Source: an uncultured Schlesneria sp. (GTDB lineage: Bacteria; Planctomycetota; Planctomycetia; Planctomycetales; Planctomycetaceae). From it: 64,000 bases of DNA. The notes under the pieces are model-generated. The model had not been told where the DNA came from and ran no database searches. It was given only the letters and a program-made list of their open reading frames with translations. Positions 53,938 to 63,233 of the stretch are shown here, piece after piece; position 1 is the stretch's first letter; each line of letters starts with the position of its first letter. The stretch covers positions 1-64,000 of the forward strand of contig CAIOKO010000065.1 in assembly GCA_903858935.1 (NCBI GenBank), in the 5' to 3' direction. A program made the position numbers and the translations under genes.

Positions 53938-54528
53938 ATGCCTGATTCATCGATGTACGAGGGTAAATTTCAAATACTTGTGTTGTCGGGACCAAGTGGT
54001 AGCGGCAAGACTACGATCGTGGAACGTTTGGTCGCACAGTCTCCTGTTCCGCTGATTAAAGTGATTTCAGCAACAACGCGGCCACAGCGGAAAGGTGAAG
54101 TTGACGGAATCGCCTATTACTTTTTGACATCCGAAGAATTCGTGACGCGTCGCAATCGGGGTGATTTTTTGGAGACGGCAGAGGTTTTTGGTGCCGGGTA
54201 TTGGTATGGAACCCTGAAATCTGAGATCCAAAGGGCGAAAGAAGCAAACGGCTGGGCATTTCTCGAAGTGGATGTCCAGGGAGCATTTAAAGTTGTCGAG
54301 CATTATCCCGATGCGCTGACGATTTTCTTAAAGCCGCCCTCGATCGAGATTTGTGAACAGCGGTTGCGCTCACGAGGGACCGATTCTGAAGAAACGATTC
54401 AGCGAAGATTGCAGAAGGTACATCAAGAGCTAGCGTTGGCAAGCCGTTATTGTTATCAAGTAGTGAATGATGAGCTCGACCGAGCCGTGGACGAGATAAT
54501 CTCGATCATTAAAAAGCATGCGAATTAG
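53938..54528 (+). CDS. gmk: guanylate kinase
   Basis: A protein of about 196 residues. The P-loop [16 protein letters not shown], the GMP-binding stretch [28 protein letters not shown] and [16 protein letters not shown] match the family. It phosphorylates GMP to GDP with ATP. ATG 53938 (or 53953) is preferred to the frame's earlier start because the family begins just before the P-loop. It lies between yicC and rpoZ, as in many bacteria. Confidence 0.95.
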   Translation: MPDSSMYEGKFQILVLSGPSGSGKTTIVERLVAQSPVPLIKVISATTRPQRKGEVDGIAYYFLTSEEFVTRRNRGDFLETAEVFGAGYWYGTLKSEIQRAKEANGWAFLEVDVQGAFKVVEHYPDALTIFLKPPSIEICEQRLRSRGTDSEETIQRRLQKVHQELALASRYCYQVVNDELDRAVDEIISIIKKHAN

Positions 54529-54545
54529 ACGAACTGGAAAATGTG

Positions 54546-54812
54546 ATGCTGGACGAATTGAAAGAAGAAGAGATTGTAAAGAAGGTCGGCGGCCGGTTTA
54601 AGCTTTCTTCGCTGATCCAAAAGCGCATGGTTGTTTTGAATCGCGGAACGCGTCCATTGGTTGAAATTCAAAGCAAGAACGCGATGGAAATCGTCGTACA
54701 GGAAATCATTCAAGACAAGATTTACCTGGACGCAAGTGGTGCGGTAATGACTCGCAACGACGAAAATCGCGAGCGGCATTTTTCCAGTGGTCCTTCGCTC
54801 GACGACATGTAA
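54546..54812 (+). CDS. rpoZ: RNA polymerase omega subunit
   Basis: A protein of about 88 residues. The central helix segment [20 protein letters not shown] carries the conserved core of omega (family form R..l...a..R..ql), which clamps the C-terminus of beta-prime. The C-terminal third is an acidic/basic tail. An alternative GTG lies three bases upstream. Position directly after gmk supports the assignment even though the sequence is divergent. Confidence 0.82.
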   Translation: MLDELKEEEIVKKVGGRFKLSSLIQKRMVVLNRGTRPLVEIQSKNAMEIVVQEIIQDKIYLDASGAVMTRNDENRERHFSSGPSLDDM

Positions 54813-54901
54813 TCTCTGTTGAAACCATTCCGAGCGTCGGGATCAATCCGGCATACCGAAAGGGCGCCGTCAACTGATTCATAATCGAGGCCGCGCAGGG
54901 T

Positions 54902-55447
54902 ATGACGGGTCGCGAGATTCTATTGGGTGTTACAGGGGGAGTTGCTGCATACAAGGCCGCCGATCTATGCAGCAAGATTGTCCAACAGGGTGATTTTGTT
55001 TCCGTCGTAATGACAGAATCAGCCGGGCAATTTATCGGAGCGACGACGTTTGAAGCCTTGACGGGGCGACCAGTCTACTCTGACTCCTTCCGACCGATTG
55101 AGCACTTTCAAGGTGAGCATATCGGTCTTGCCAGACGTGCTAAATTGTTTGTGGTCGCCCCGGCGACTGCAAATTTCCTGGCACAGGCAGCGGGTGGATT
55201 CGCTGGAGATTTGCTTTCTACACTTGTTCTCACAGCAACGTGCCCGCTTCTGCTGGCACCCGCAATGAACTGCGACATGTGGGACAAGAAATCCGTGCAG
55301 CGGAACGTGGCCCAATTACGTTCAGACGGCGCCCACTTTGTCGACCCTGGTTCTGGTTGGCTTAGCTGCGGCCAGATCGGCAGCGGTCGCATGGCGGAGC
55401 CGGTCGAAATCCTCGCGACGATCAACAAAATGCTTGACCAACTTTGA
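54902..55447 (+). CDS. coaC: phosphopantothenoylcysteine decarboxylase (stand-alone)
   Basis: A 181-residue flavoprotein of coenzyme A synthesis. [20 protein letters not shown] starts the FMN-binding fold, APAMNCDMW is the PAMN motif, and [17 protein letters not shown] contains the catalytic Cys of the substrate-recognition flap. It decarboxylates phosphopantothenoylcysteine. In most bacteria this is the N-terminal domain of a fused CoaBC; here the frame stops 33 bases before the ligase gene, so the two are separate proteins. Confidence 0.92.
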   Translation: MTGREILLGVTGGVAAYKAADLCSKIVQQGDFVSVVMTESAGQFIGATTFEALTGRPVYSDSFRPIEHFQGEHIGLARRAKLFVVAPATANFLAQAAGGFAGDLLSTLVLTATCPLLLAPAMNCDMWDKKSVQRNVAQLRSDGAHFVDPGSGWLSCGQIGSGRMAEPVEILATINKMLDQL

Positions 55448-55480
55448 TGGTCGAAAATCCAGGTTCATGAAGTCGATTGT

Positions 55481-56107
55481 ATGCGAATTTTGATCACGGC
55501 CGGCCCGACGCGAGAGTATTTAGACGACGTACGCTATTTGTCAAATGCGAGCAGCGGTCGGATGGGATTTGCCATCGCTGAAGCCATTACAGCGGCAGGG
55601 CATCAAGCCGTTCTCGTCAGCGGCCCCGTGATGTTGACACCGCCAGCGGGTTGCGAAATACATCAGGTCGAAACGACGCAAGATTTGCTTGATACATGCA
55701 ATCGTCTGTTTATTGATTGCCAGGGGGTGATTGCAACGGCTGCGGTTTGTGACTACCGACCTCGCGAACGATTTCCGGGAAAGCTAGCAAAAACCGGAGT
55801 CTCGCTTGAGCTCGAGTTGGTGGAAACAGCAGACGTTCTCGCTGAACTTGGTGTTCAGAAAGGAAACCGTTGGATTGTCGGGTTCGCCCTCGAATCAGAC
55901 GAGTTCGCGCACATTAATGCCTTGCGAAAGTTGAAACAAAAAAACTGCGATGCAATTGTTCTGAATCGACCCACGGCAATTGGATCGACCACAAATCAAA
56001 TTGAAATCATCGATCGAGCAGGAAGCAGTGTCGCTGCCTTTTCCGGCGAGAAACTCGATGTCGCACGGCATCTCTGGCAGTGGATTGCGGACAATTTGTT
56101 GACTTGA
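55481..56107 (+). CDS. coaB: phosphopantothenate-cysteine ligase (stand-alone)
   Basis: A 208-residue enzyme. MRILITAGPTREYLDDVRYL and SNASSGRMGFAIAEA open the nucleotide-binding fold. AAVCDYRPRER and the Lys-containing PGKLAKTG belong to the phosphopantothenate site, and NRPTAIGSTTNQIEII is near the C-terminus. It joins cysteine to phosphopantothenate using a nucleotide triphosphate. It starts 33 bases after coaC in a different reading frame, so it is a true split rather than a single frame with an internal stop. Confidence 0.92.
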   Translation: MRILITAGPTREYLDDVRYLSNASSGRMGFAIAEAITAAGHQAVLVSGPVMLTPPAGCEIHQVETTQDLLDTCNRLFIDCQGVIATAAVCDYRPRERFPGKLAKTGVSLELELVETADVLAELGVQKGNRWIVGFALESDEFAHINALRKLKQKNCDAIVLNRPTAIGSTTNQIEIIDRAGSSVAAFSGEKLDVARHLWQWIADNLLT

Positions 56108-56302
56108 TCCCGGAATTCCCGGCATGATCGATACGATCGGATCACGTTTACGAAAAACAGCGCGTGTTGTGATGCGTTTTCTCAACCAAGTCTCAATATC
56201 GGTGATAGGTTTCCTTGACGCGTGACTCTCATGTGAGTGTCTCGACAAACTTGGCCGTCGGATTTCTCATTTGTTCTCACAAATGGGCTGGCGGGGGGAA
56301 CG

Positions 56303-58930
56303 ATGTTAGATTACGGGCGGTTGAGGACTGATCTGCTGGCACTCGCTGTCCTGGCGATGGCAGTCTTCCTCGGACTGAGCCTCGTCAGTTATGACCCTGC
56401 TGATGCTCCCGCTCAAATCGTTTATCCAAATCATGTTCATCCATCAAACCTTTGCGGAATTGCGGGGGCAGTGCTCGCACATCACCTGATCGTCGCGTTT
56501 GGTGCCGGGTCATACTTTCTTCTGCTGTCATTGATTGTATTTGACATTCGTCTGTTTGCCCGCGATGTCTATCACGATCCAATCACTCGCTTGTCCGGCA
56601 TGGTGCTGATTTTGATTGCAGCCTGCGTCGGCGCACAATGGTTTCTTCCGATTCCACTCGCTGGAACATTGGTTGGGAATGGCGGATACGTCGGAGCCTG
56701 GGCTGGAATCCTGCTCGATCAACATTTTTCTCGCGTCGGTAGCTTGGTGTTGCTCGTCACCGCGACAATTGCCGGTGTGTTGCTTACGGGCGAACAGCAT
56801 CTGGTGAGAACCTCAATTGGTTTCTTATTGTTGCCAATCACCATGTGGAGCAAGCTTGCTTTTGGAAAGCGACCGGCAGTCAGTCTCCCGATCAGTGAAT
56901 CTGATGCCGCTGATAAGCCTGACCGGTTGCCCGATGTCCCAAGTGAAAATAGCGAAATTGAAGACCATGCAGACGATCCGGCGCCATCGCCGGATTCTCC
57001 CATTTCCAAAATTCGAATTAATGCGCCGCCAGACTTATCTGCTGCATCCAATACCCAAGTCGTTGTGAGCGACGGCAGTCTGTCCCCGGAAACGCTTGCA
57101 GCCATTGCAAGTATGATTTCACCATCAGCAGATGAACCGGAACTACTTCCCTCGAAAGCGGAACTGGATTCAGCACACGACGATGTAGAAACGGAATCCA
57201 TAACCTTCCAACCTCGTAAGCGAGTAACTCGTTCCACGGCTGCGTCGCCTGAAGCAATTTTGCCTGAAGGTTCGAGCGATGAGCAATTGGACGCCGCACC
57301 GAAGTCCTTTTTATTGTCACCTGGACGTTCGCCCATTCGTGTCAATCGTCCTGTTGGGATGGATAACGTCCCGCATAACAGGGCAGAGTCCGCGCTGTCA
57401 CCGGAATTTCGTGAGCCGCATCGTCTACCGGACACGTCGATTCTCGACGATGCTGAAGATTTTCCGTACGAGACTCTAGCCGCTCGAGCACAGATTGCGG
57501 CAGCGACACTGGAAAAGACATTTCAAGAGTTCGGCCTGAACGTGAAAGTTGTCGAGATTGATACCGGACCTGTGATCACTCAATTCGAATTGGAACTGGA
57601 AAAGGGTCTTCGTCTCTCAAAAATCACTTCGCTGGCAGACGACCTCGCAATTGGACTGCGTGTCTCCTCCGTTCGCGTCATCGCGCCTATTCCAGGCAAG
57701 AATACCGTTGGGGTCGAAGTCCCCAACGATGTTCGCGTGATGGTCCGGCTGAAGGAACTGATTGATTCATGCCGCGCGGACATCGATAAAAAGGCAATCC
57801 CGATGTTTCTCGGAAAGGATGCAAGCGGCAAGCCACTTGTCGTTGACATGTGCAAGATGCCCCATCTTTTGATCGCGGGCCGAACGGGGACCGGGAAAAG
57901 CGTTTGCCTGAATACATTGATTGTTTCGATGCTGATGACCCGCAGCCCGGAACAGGTCAAGATGCTGATGATCGACCCCAAGATGGTTGAACTGAGCCCC
58001 TACAGTCGCATTCCCCACCTGATGCATCCGGTGATCACCGACATGAAGAAAGCCGAAGCGGTCCTCGGTTGGGCCGTGGAAAAGATGGAAGAGCGATACC
58101 AGCTGCTTTCTGCGGTAGGAGTCCGTCATATCGACAGCTTCAACAAACTTGGGCGCGAAAAAGTCCTGGAGAAACTGGGGTTGGAAGCGGGGACGGAAGA
58201 AGCAACCACGATCCCCGAGACGATGCCGTACATCGTGATCATTGCCGACGAAATGGCCGACATGATGATGACATCGGGCAAAGACGTCGAAGGACATATC
58301 ATCCGTTTGGCACAGAAATCCCGAGCTGTTGGAATTCATCTGGTCCTTGCCACTCAAAAACCGACCGTCGACGTCATTACAGGGTTAATTAAATCGAACT
58401 TGCCAGCGAGAATTTCATTTCAGGTCGCCAGTCGCATGGACAGTCGTGTTGTCCTGGATGAGATGGGAGCAGATAAGTTGCTGGGAAAAGGAGACATGTT
58501 GTACATGGCTCCCGAAACGAGCGCCCTGCGACGTGCACAAGGAACTTACGTGAGCGACGAAGAAGTGAACAAAGTCATTGAATTCTTCGCTGATCAGGAG
58601 CCACAGTACGACCAGGAACTTGTTCAGTTGAAGGCTGCCCCAGCCCAAGGTAAGGGGGGGAAAAGCAGCGGTACCTCTGAGCCTCGCGACCGGGACGATC
58701 TTTATGATCAGGCCGTTGAAGTCGTCATTCGCGAAGGCCGCGGTAGCGTTTCGTTATTGCAGCGGGCTTTAGGGGTTGGATACGGACGTGGCGCTCGAAT
58801 GATCGACTGGATGGCCGAAGATGGGATTGTCGGCGGCTATAATGGGAGTCAGGCGAGAGAAGTTGTGATGTCGCTCGATGAATGGGATGATGTCAAAGAA
58901 TCGCGAGAACTGTCTGTCGGTCGAAAATAG
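56303..58930 (+). CDS. ftsK: DNA translocase FtsK
   Basis: About 875 residues. The N-terminal part has four or five membrane helices (within about 10-185). A Pro/Ser/Glu-rich linker runs to roughly 400, then the beta subdomain. The RecA-like motor has Walker A GRTGTGKS near 528 and a Walker B-like IVIIADEMAD. The C-terminal winged-helix gamma domain (LYDQAVEVVIREGRGSVSLL through GYGRGARMIDWM) reads KOPS. It pumps chromosome DNA at division. ATG 56303 is preferred because GGGGGAACG lies just upstream. Confidence 0.92.
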   Translation: MLDYGRLRTDLLALAVLAMAVFLGLSLVSYDPADAPAQIVYPNHVHPSNLCGIAGAVLAHHLIVAFGAGSYFLLLSLIVFDIRLFARDVYHDPITRLSGMVLILIAACVGAQWFLPIPLAGTLVGNGGYVGAWAGILLDQHFSRVGSLVLLVTATIAGVLLTGEQHLVRTSIGFLLLPITMWSKLAFGKRPAVSLPISESDAADKPDRLPDVPSENSEIEDHADDPAPSPDSPISKIRINAPPDLSAASNTQVVVSDGSLSPETLAAIASMISPSADEPELLPSKAELDSAHDDVETESITFQPRKRVTRSTAASPEAILPEGSSDEQLDAAPKSFLLSPGRSPIRVNRPVGMDNVPHNRAESALSPEFREPHRLPDTSILDDAEDFPYETLAARAQIAAATLEKTFQEFGLNVKVVEIDTGPVITQFELELEKGLRLSKITSLADDLAIGLRVSSVRVIAPIPGKNTVGVEVPNDVRVMVRLKELIDSCRADIDKKAIPMFLGKDASGKPLVVDMCKMPHLLIAGRTGTGKSVCLNTLIVSMLMTRSPEQVKMLMIDPKMVELSPYSRIPHLMHPVITDMKKAEAVLGWAVEKMEERYQLLSAVGVRHIDSFNKLGREKVLEKLGLEAGTEEATTIPETMPYIVIIADEMADMMMTSGKDVEGHIIRLAQKSRAVGIHLVLATQKPTVDVITGLIKSNLPARISFQVASRMDSRVVLDEMGADKLLGKGDMLYMAPETSALRRAQGTYVSDEEVNKVIEFFADQEPQYDQELVQLKAAPAQGKGGKSSGTSEPRDRDDLYDQAVEVVIREGRGSVSLLQRALGVGYGRGARMIDWMAEDGIVGGYNGSQAREVVMSLDEWDDVKESRELSVGRK

Positions 58931-59117
58931 TCGCGAGATACCGCAGAATAGGAAATGCATTGTTCCGCCAAGTTGCGTGCAGATGAAGCACGGAATGGCG
59001 AATGCTGCATGTTCCTGATGTGACTTATGTGTCCTGTCAGTCCAAATGGTCTCATAAGTCCCACTCGTCTGACGCGCTGACAACGCCAGGCGAGCCGCCT
59101 CCACCGAAAGACTTTGA

Positions 59118-59777
59118 ATGCGAATTATTGCTGGACAGTTTCGTCGAAGAACTTTATTAACCAATCCCGGCTTGACCACGCGCCCGATCATCGATCGAGC
59201 GAAGGTGATGCTGTTCGACCACATTCGGCATCGGCTTCCCGGCAGTAAAGTGCTCGACATCTATTCGGGGACAGGGACGCTTGGATTCGAATCGTTAAGT
59301 CGCGGAGCCGCCAGTGTCGTCTTCTGCGAGCAGGATCACCGAGCTCACGAGCTGCTGGTTAAAAACGTCGAAATGCTGAAAGTCGAAGACCGGACTTTGT
59401 GCTGGCGAGTCGACTGTCTGCGATGTTCGTTCAAAGCTCAAGGGGGCAACTGGTATCCCTACGACGTTATTTTTTTTGATCCCCCCTATGTCATGATCGA
59501 GAAGGATCTGCACCCGGGAAAGCTGTTATATCGATCACTCGATCGCCTGACTCGCCCTGAACTGACCAGCGATAATGCACTGCTTGTCGTCCGAACTCCA
59601 ACGGATGCAAAGTTCATCATGCCGCTTGCCTGGGAGACCTCACAAGTCATCACCATCGCGAGTATGGATATTCACTTGATGCGAAAAAGGCTCGATCTGA
59701 TCACGCCATCGGAAGCCGACGCCGCGGATCTAGAGAAAACTGATGACAGCGATCAGACACCGAAGAAATCAACCTGA
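59118..59777 (+). CDS. rsmD: 16S rRNA (guanine966-N2)-methyltransferase RsmD
   Basis: A 219-residue protein. MRIIAGQFRRRTLLTNPGLT, followed by TRPIIDRAKVMLFD, is the usual N-terminus. LDIYSGTGTLGFESLSRGA is AdoMet motif I and FFDPPYVM the catalytic DPPY motif. It methylates 16S rRNA guanine 966 during 30S assembly. The C-terminal 25 residues are an acidic extension. It lies between ftsK and a release-factor-like gene on the same strand, though about 190 bases after ftsK. Confidence 0.9.
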   Translation: MRIIAGQFRRRTLLTNPGLTTRPIIDRAKVMLFDHIRHRLPGSKVLDIYSGTGTLGFESLSRGAASVVFCEQDHRAHELLVKNVEMLKVEDRTLCWRVDCLRCSFKAQGGNWYPYDVIFFDPPYVMIEKDLHPGKLLYRSLDRLTRPELTSDNALLVVRTPTDAKFIMPLAWETSQVITIASMDIHLMRKRLDLITPSEADAADLEKTDDSDQTPKKST

Positions 59778-59807
59778 AGTCAGTCAGAGACATTAAAGAC
59801 CGGGAAC

Positions 59808-60335
59808 ATGACTGAATTCCTGCCGGAAAACCAAGAACATCCCGCGACGATTCCGGCAGAATTGTTGTTACGCGACTGCGAGATCCGCCACGAACGACGA
59901 AGAGGGCCGGGGGGTCAGCATCGCAACAAGACCGAATCGGCTGTGGTCATTCGTCATATCCCGACCGGGATCGAAGGTCAGGCGGCAGAACGACGCAGCC
60001 AGTTCGATAACCATCGCAACGCAGTGAAACGATTGCGCATGAATCTGGCGCTCGGTGTTCGATCGACTCATCTGGCAGAAGCCGCTCCAACACCACTATG
60101 GCAGTCGAGGTGTCATGGGAGTCGTATCGGCATTAATCCCGACCACGACGATTTCCCGGTGTTACTTGCAGAGGCACTTGATGTCCTATCTTCCCGACAC
60201 GCTCATCTGCCGGGGACTGCCGAACAACTCGGATGTACAACCTCGCAAATCGTGAAGTTTTTGAAAAAGGAACCGCGAGCCTTTTTATGGCTGAATGACG
60301 AACGCCGTAAGCATGGTCTCGCGCCGCTCGACTGA
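59808..60335 (+). CDS. peptide chain release factor-like GGQ protein
   Basis: A 175-residue protein with the RF domain-3 signature RRGPGGQHRNKTESAVVIRH, whose GGQ enters the ribosomal peptidyl-transferase centre to hydrolyse peptidyl-tRNA. There are no codon-recognition domains. This suggests a rescue factor of the ArfB/PrfH type rather than a normal release factor. After the GGQ domain a helical C-terminus (TAEQLGCTTSQIVKFLKKEP, then RAFLWLNDERR) resembles a helix-turn-helix and not the basic tail of ArfB. It is 30 bases after rsmD. Confidence 0.85.
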   Translation: MTEFLPENQEHPATIPAELLLRDCEIRHERRRGPGGQHRNKTESAVVIRHIPTGIEGQAAERRSQFDNHRNAVKRLRMNLALGVRSTHLAEAAPTPLWQSRCHGSRIGINPDHDDFPVLLAEALDVLSSRHAHLPGTAEQLGCTTSQIVKFLKKEPRAFLWLNDERRKHGLAPLD

Positions 60336-60355
60336 AACCTCTTTGCGAAACATAG

Positions 60356-62635
60356 TCATTCGATGAACAGAAACGCGTTGGTATTCAGCATCGCGTGACA
60401 GAGATCTGCAAAAGCTTCGTCTTCAAGATTCGATGACGTTGTCGTCGTTTCAGAATTTACTGCCGGTGAACCGGCAAGGATTTCCCGCTGTTCGGAAATA
60501 AACTTCAGTGCCGTTTGGATTTCGCGATCATTCGCGGAATGCCCAAAAATAATTTGCCATGCTCTTTGAATTTTGACGGCAGGGTCAGCCGAAGTGGCCT
60601 CATCCTGTGCTCGAATCGCCAAATTAGCCGCCGCCTTCAAGATGATGCGATCGTTGAGCAGCATCAATGCCTGAGGTGCAATTGTCGTCTTCGTCCGGCA
60701 ACCACATGACTCGTGCATATCGGGAAAATCAAATGCGGCCATCATCGGATACGGTAGATTTCGTTTCGCAAACAGGTAAACCGAACGCCGGATCTGTTGA
60801 GCTGGCTCGCTGACTTTCCATTCGTAACTACTGAAATTGGGTGGCAATTCAGGCCTTGTTCCAGGTCCGTACATCGTATCGTTGAACTTTCCTGAAGCCA
60901 TCAGCCATGCGTCGCGAATCCGTTCCGATGACAGCCTTTGCCGCATGAAGTGCGAATAGTCAGTCGTATTTGACTGCGATTCACTCATAGCGACTCCTTC
61001 AACGTGATCTTCATCCGAACGCTGTCGGTACGTGGCAGACGAGACAACTTGCCGATGCAGACGTTTTGAATGGAATCCTTCTCGAATAAATTCCGAGGTC
61101 AACCAATCGAGCAGTTCCGGTTGCGTTGGTGCTTGAGTCTGGGTGCCAAAGTCGTTCGCATTCGAAACCAAACCTTGGCCGAAGTGCCCCTGCCAGATTC
61201 GATTCACCCAGACTCGATGTGTCAGCGTATGATCGGCCGATGCCAGCCATCGCGCCAGTTCGGTACGACGTCCAGACGTCCGATTGCTGGGGGGCGTAAA
61301 GGATGGAGGATTTTGGGCCGGAGTGCTCCGCAATACGAATGGAAAGTGAGGTTCAAGTACCTCGCGTGGTTTATCGTAGCTACCTGATTCCATCCGGTGA
61401 GTCAGCGGCGGAGTGCATGTCAACTCAACGACCGCCATGACACTGGCATCTTGTTTTGGCCGAGGTTGTCGTTTCCGAGCCTCTTCCATCAGTTTAATGA
61501 CTTCTTCTCGCCGGATTTTCGCTGCGTCGTCGAGATGCTTTGGAATGTCGTCTTCCTTCACCCCCATCTGTCGCGCGCTCCAGAAGGCGAGTTGCCGCTG
61601 CATGGTCGTGCGGTCTTCGGCGCACGTGTCGAGTGCTTCCAGGACTTCGGGAGGGAACTTCATGCGACGCTCTCCCTGCATTTTGACCCGGGCAGGTCGT
61701 TCCAGCAAATTCAATTCGCGGCGCAACTCCGCTGTTTCGTCGAGCCAAACCCGTTCGTCGCGGCGATACTCGACCAAATCCTCATGCGTTCCTACGGGGA
61801 CTTTGTCTTCGAGAACAATTCCCGAAAAGAACGCTTGCAACTGGTAAAAGTCAGTTTGCAACAATGGATCAAATTTGTGATCGTGACATTGGGCACATCC
61901 GATCGACAATCCCAGAAATGCGGCACCAACGTTGCCCGTCAGATCATCAAGCGACATCTGCCGTGCCAGGAGAATATTCGAAGCATTGCTTTCATCAGGC
62001 CACATCCGACAGTAGCCCGTTGCAGCCAGCGATTCTGCATCATCAGGAAAAAGTTCATCCCCGGCAAATTGATCAAGCACGAATCGATCAAACGGAAGGT
62101 CCCGGTTGTAAGCCCGAATCACGTAGTCGCGATACGTGTAAGCCGTCGGGCGAATCGGGTCCTCTTTAAATCCGGCCGTTTCTGCAAAACGGACAACATC
62201 GAGCCAGTTTCGACCCCAGGCTTCGCCATAATGCGGGTTACTCAGCAGCCGATCGACAACCCGATCGAAGGAGTCGGGACTCGTGTCTGCGAGAAATTCA
62301 GCAACCTCTTCAGGAGTCGGAGGTAATCCAATCAAATCGAATGTGATTCGTCGTAACAGCGTGGTTCTATCGGCAGGCTTTGAAAGTCCCTTACCGTGCT
62401 TTTGAAGTTGATTGACGATGAAGGCGTCAACTGGATTCTGGAAAGCTTCAGCAGCATTCGATTCCATATTCGGGACAGAATGTCGAATCACAGGCTGAAA
62501 TGCCCAATGTTCCGACTTTTGATTCGGCACTTGTTCAGACGCGCAAGCCGCTGAAGCTGCCATGAAACACATCGCCAACGCACAGCGGAAAGAAATGCCG
62601 ACCTTCCGGGAAGGATTAGGAAACATTGAGAACAA
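60356..62635 (-). CDS. exported DUF1549/DUF1553 protein without cytochrome domain
   Basis: A 759-residue protein with an N-terminal signal peptide (residues about 1-32, with SFRCALAMCFMAASAACA). DUF1549 begins VDAFIVNQLQKHG and contains FDLIGLPPTPEEV and the haem-like CAQCHDHKFDP. DUF1553 has NRIWQGHFGQGLVSN. The N-terminal PSCyt1 domain and the carbohydrate-binding insert of the other two homologues are missing. No DUF1501 gene is adjacent. It converges on the release-factor-like gene with a 20-base gap. Confidence 0.88.
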   Translation of the reverse strand: MFSMFPNPSRKVGISFRCALAMCFMAASAACASEQVPNQKSEHWAFQPVIRHSVPNMESNAAEAFQNPVDAFIVNQLQKHGKGLSKPADRTTLLRRITFDLIGLPPTPEEVAEFLADTSPDSFDRVVDRLLSNPHYGEAWGRNWLDVVRFAETAGFKEDPIRPTAYTYRDYVIRAYNRDLPFDRFVLDQFAGDELFPDDAESLAATGYCRMWPDESNASNILLARQMSLDDLTGNVGAAFLGLSIGCAQCHDHKFDPLLQTDFYQLQAFFSGIVLEDKVPVGTHEDLVEYRRDERVWLDETAELRRELNLLERPARVKMQGERRMKFPPEVLEALDTCAEDRTTMQRQLAFWSARQMGVKEDDIPKHLDDAAKIRREEVIKLMEEARKRQPRPKQDASVMAVVELTCTPPLTHRMESGSYDKPREVLEPHFPFVLRSTPAQNPPSFTPPSNRTSGRRTELARWLASADHTLTHRVWVNRIWQGHFGQGLVSNANDFGTQTQAPTQPELLDWLTSEFIREGFHSKRLHRQVVSSATYRQRSDEDHVEGVAMSESQSNTTDYSHFMRQRLSSERIRDAWLMASGKFNDTMYGPGTRPELPPNFSSYEWKVSEPAQQIRRSVYLFAKRNLPYPMMAAFDFPDMHESCGCRTKTTIAPQALMLLNDRIILKAAANLAIRAQDEATSADPAVKIQRAWQIIFGHSANDREIQTALKFISEQREILAGSPAVNSETTTTSSNLEDEAFADLCHAMLNTNAFLFIE

Positions 62636-63233
62636 TTCTCCCGACTGAAACGCGTGACGATCTCACAAGAATCCATTCAGCACAGTACCTGTACAATACT
62701 TGAATATATCGGCTTATTCGCATATCGAAAACTGGTTTGTCACGAATTCCCAAAAAATCAGGCGAACCTTCGGGAACGCGAGTTCCCCTGTGCGAGGGAA
62801 ATCGGACGATTTATGGGGATTTTGCCGATAACGCAGCCACAAAAACCACGATTGAATCGGAAATGATCCGTATCGTCAGCTCAGGCCACTCGAAAAGTAT
62901 GGTCTCACGACCTGGTTTCGACTGAAACCAACCACACGATTCGAGAACAAGGAATCTGGCCTGTCTCTCAAGGGCAATGAGCCAGTCTCGCAACGCGAAA
63001 ACCGCAAGTCCGGATCAAAACGCGAGAATATCGGGTGAAAGTCGAAACTTTGTAACAAATGAATCAAAGTCACAACGCAAGAACAATGAGTCGAATTCAC
63101 AACGCGAAAGCGACTCCCCTATTCTCAACCCATGCTACGACGCGCACAAAGAATACTTGCGGTGGGGGGGTGGTTCTGCGATCTTTTGGTTGGTGGTATT
63201 TGTGTTGGGTCGATTAATGTTGGGGGAATTGTA
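62636..63233. other. spacer with iteron-like CAACGCGAAA units and a doubtful small frame
   Basis: CAACGCGAAA or a close variant occurs at 62991, 63018, 63073 and 63100, spaced 27, 55 and 27 bases. An 85-codon frame at 62977-63234 covers them and ends with a hydrophobic stretch ([17 protein letters not shown]). Its stop overlaps the next gene's start. The N-terminal part is Ser/Asn/Lys-rich and low in complexity, so coding is uncertain. The rest of the spacer shows nothing recognisable. Confidence 0.35.

Noticed and set aside
61397-62326. A 309-codon open frame on the plus strand opposite the third DUF1553 gene
   Set aside because: It lies wholly inside the minus-strand gene, which has clear DUF1549/DUF1553 motifs, and its translation has no recognisable domain; it is an antisense shadow.
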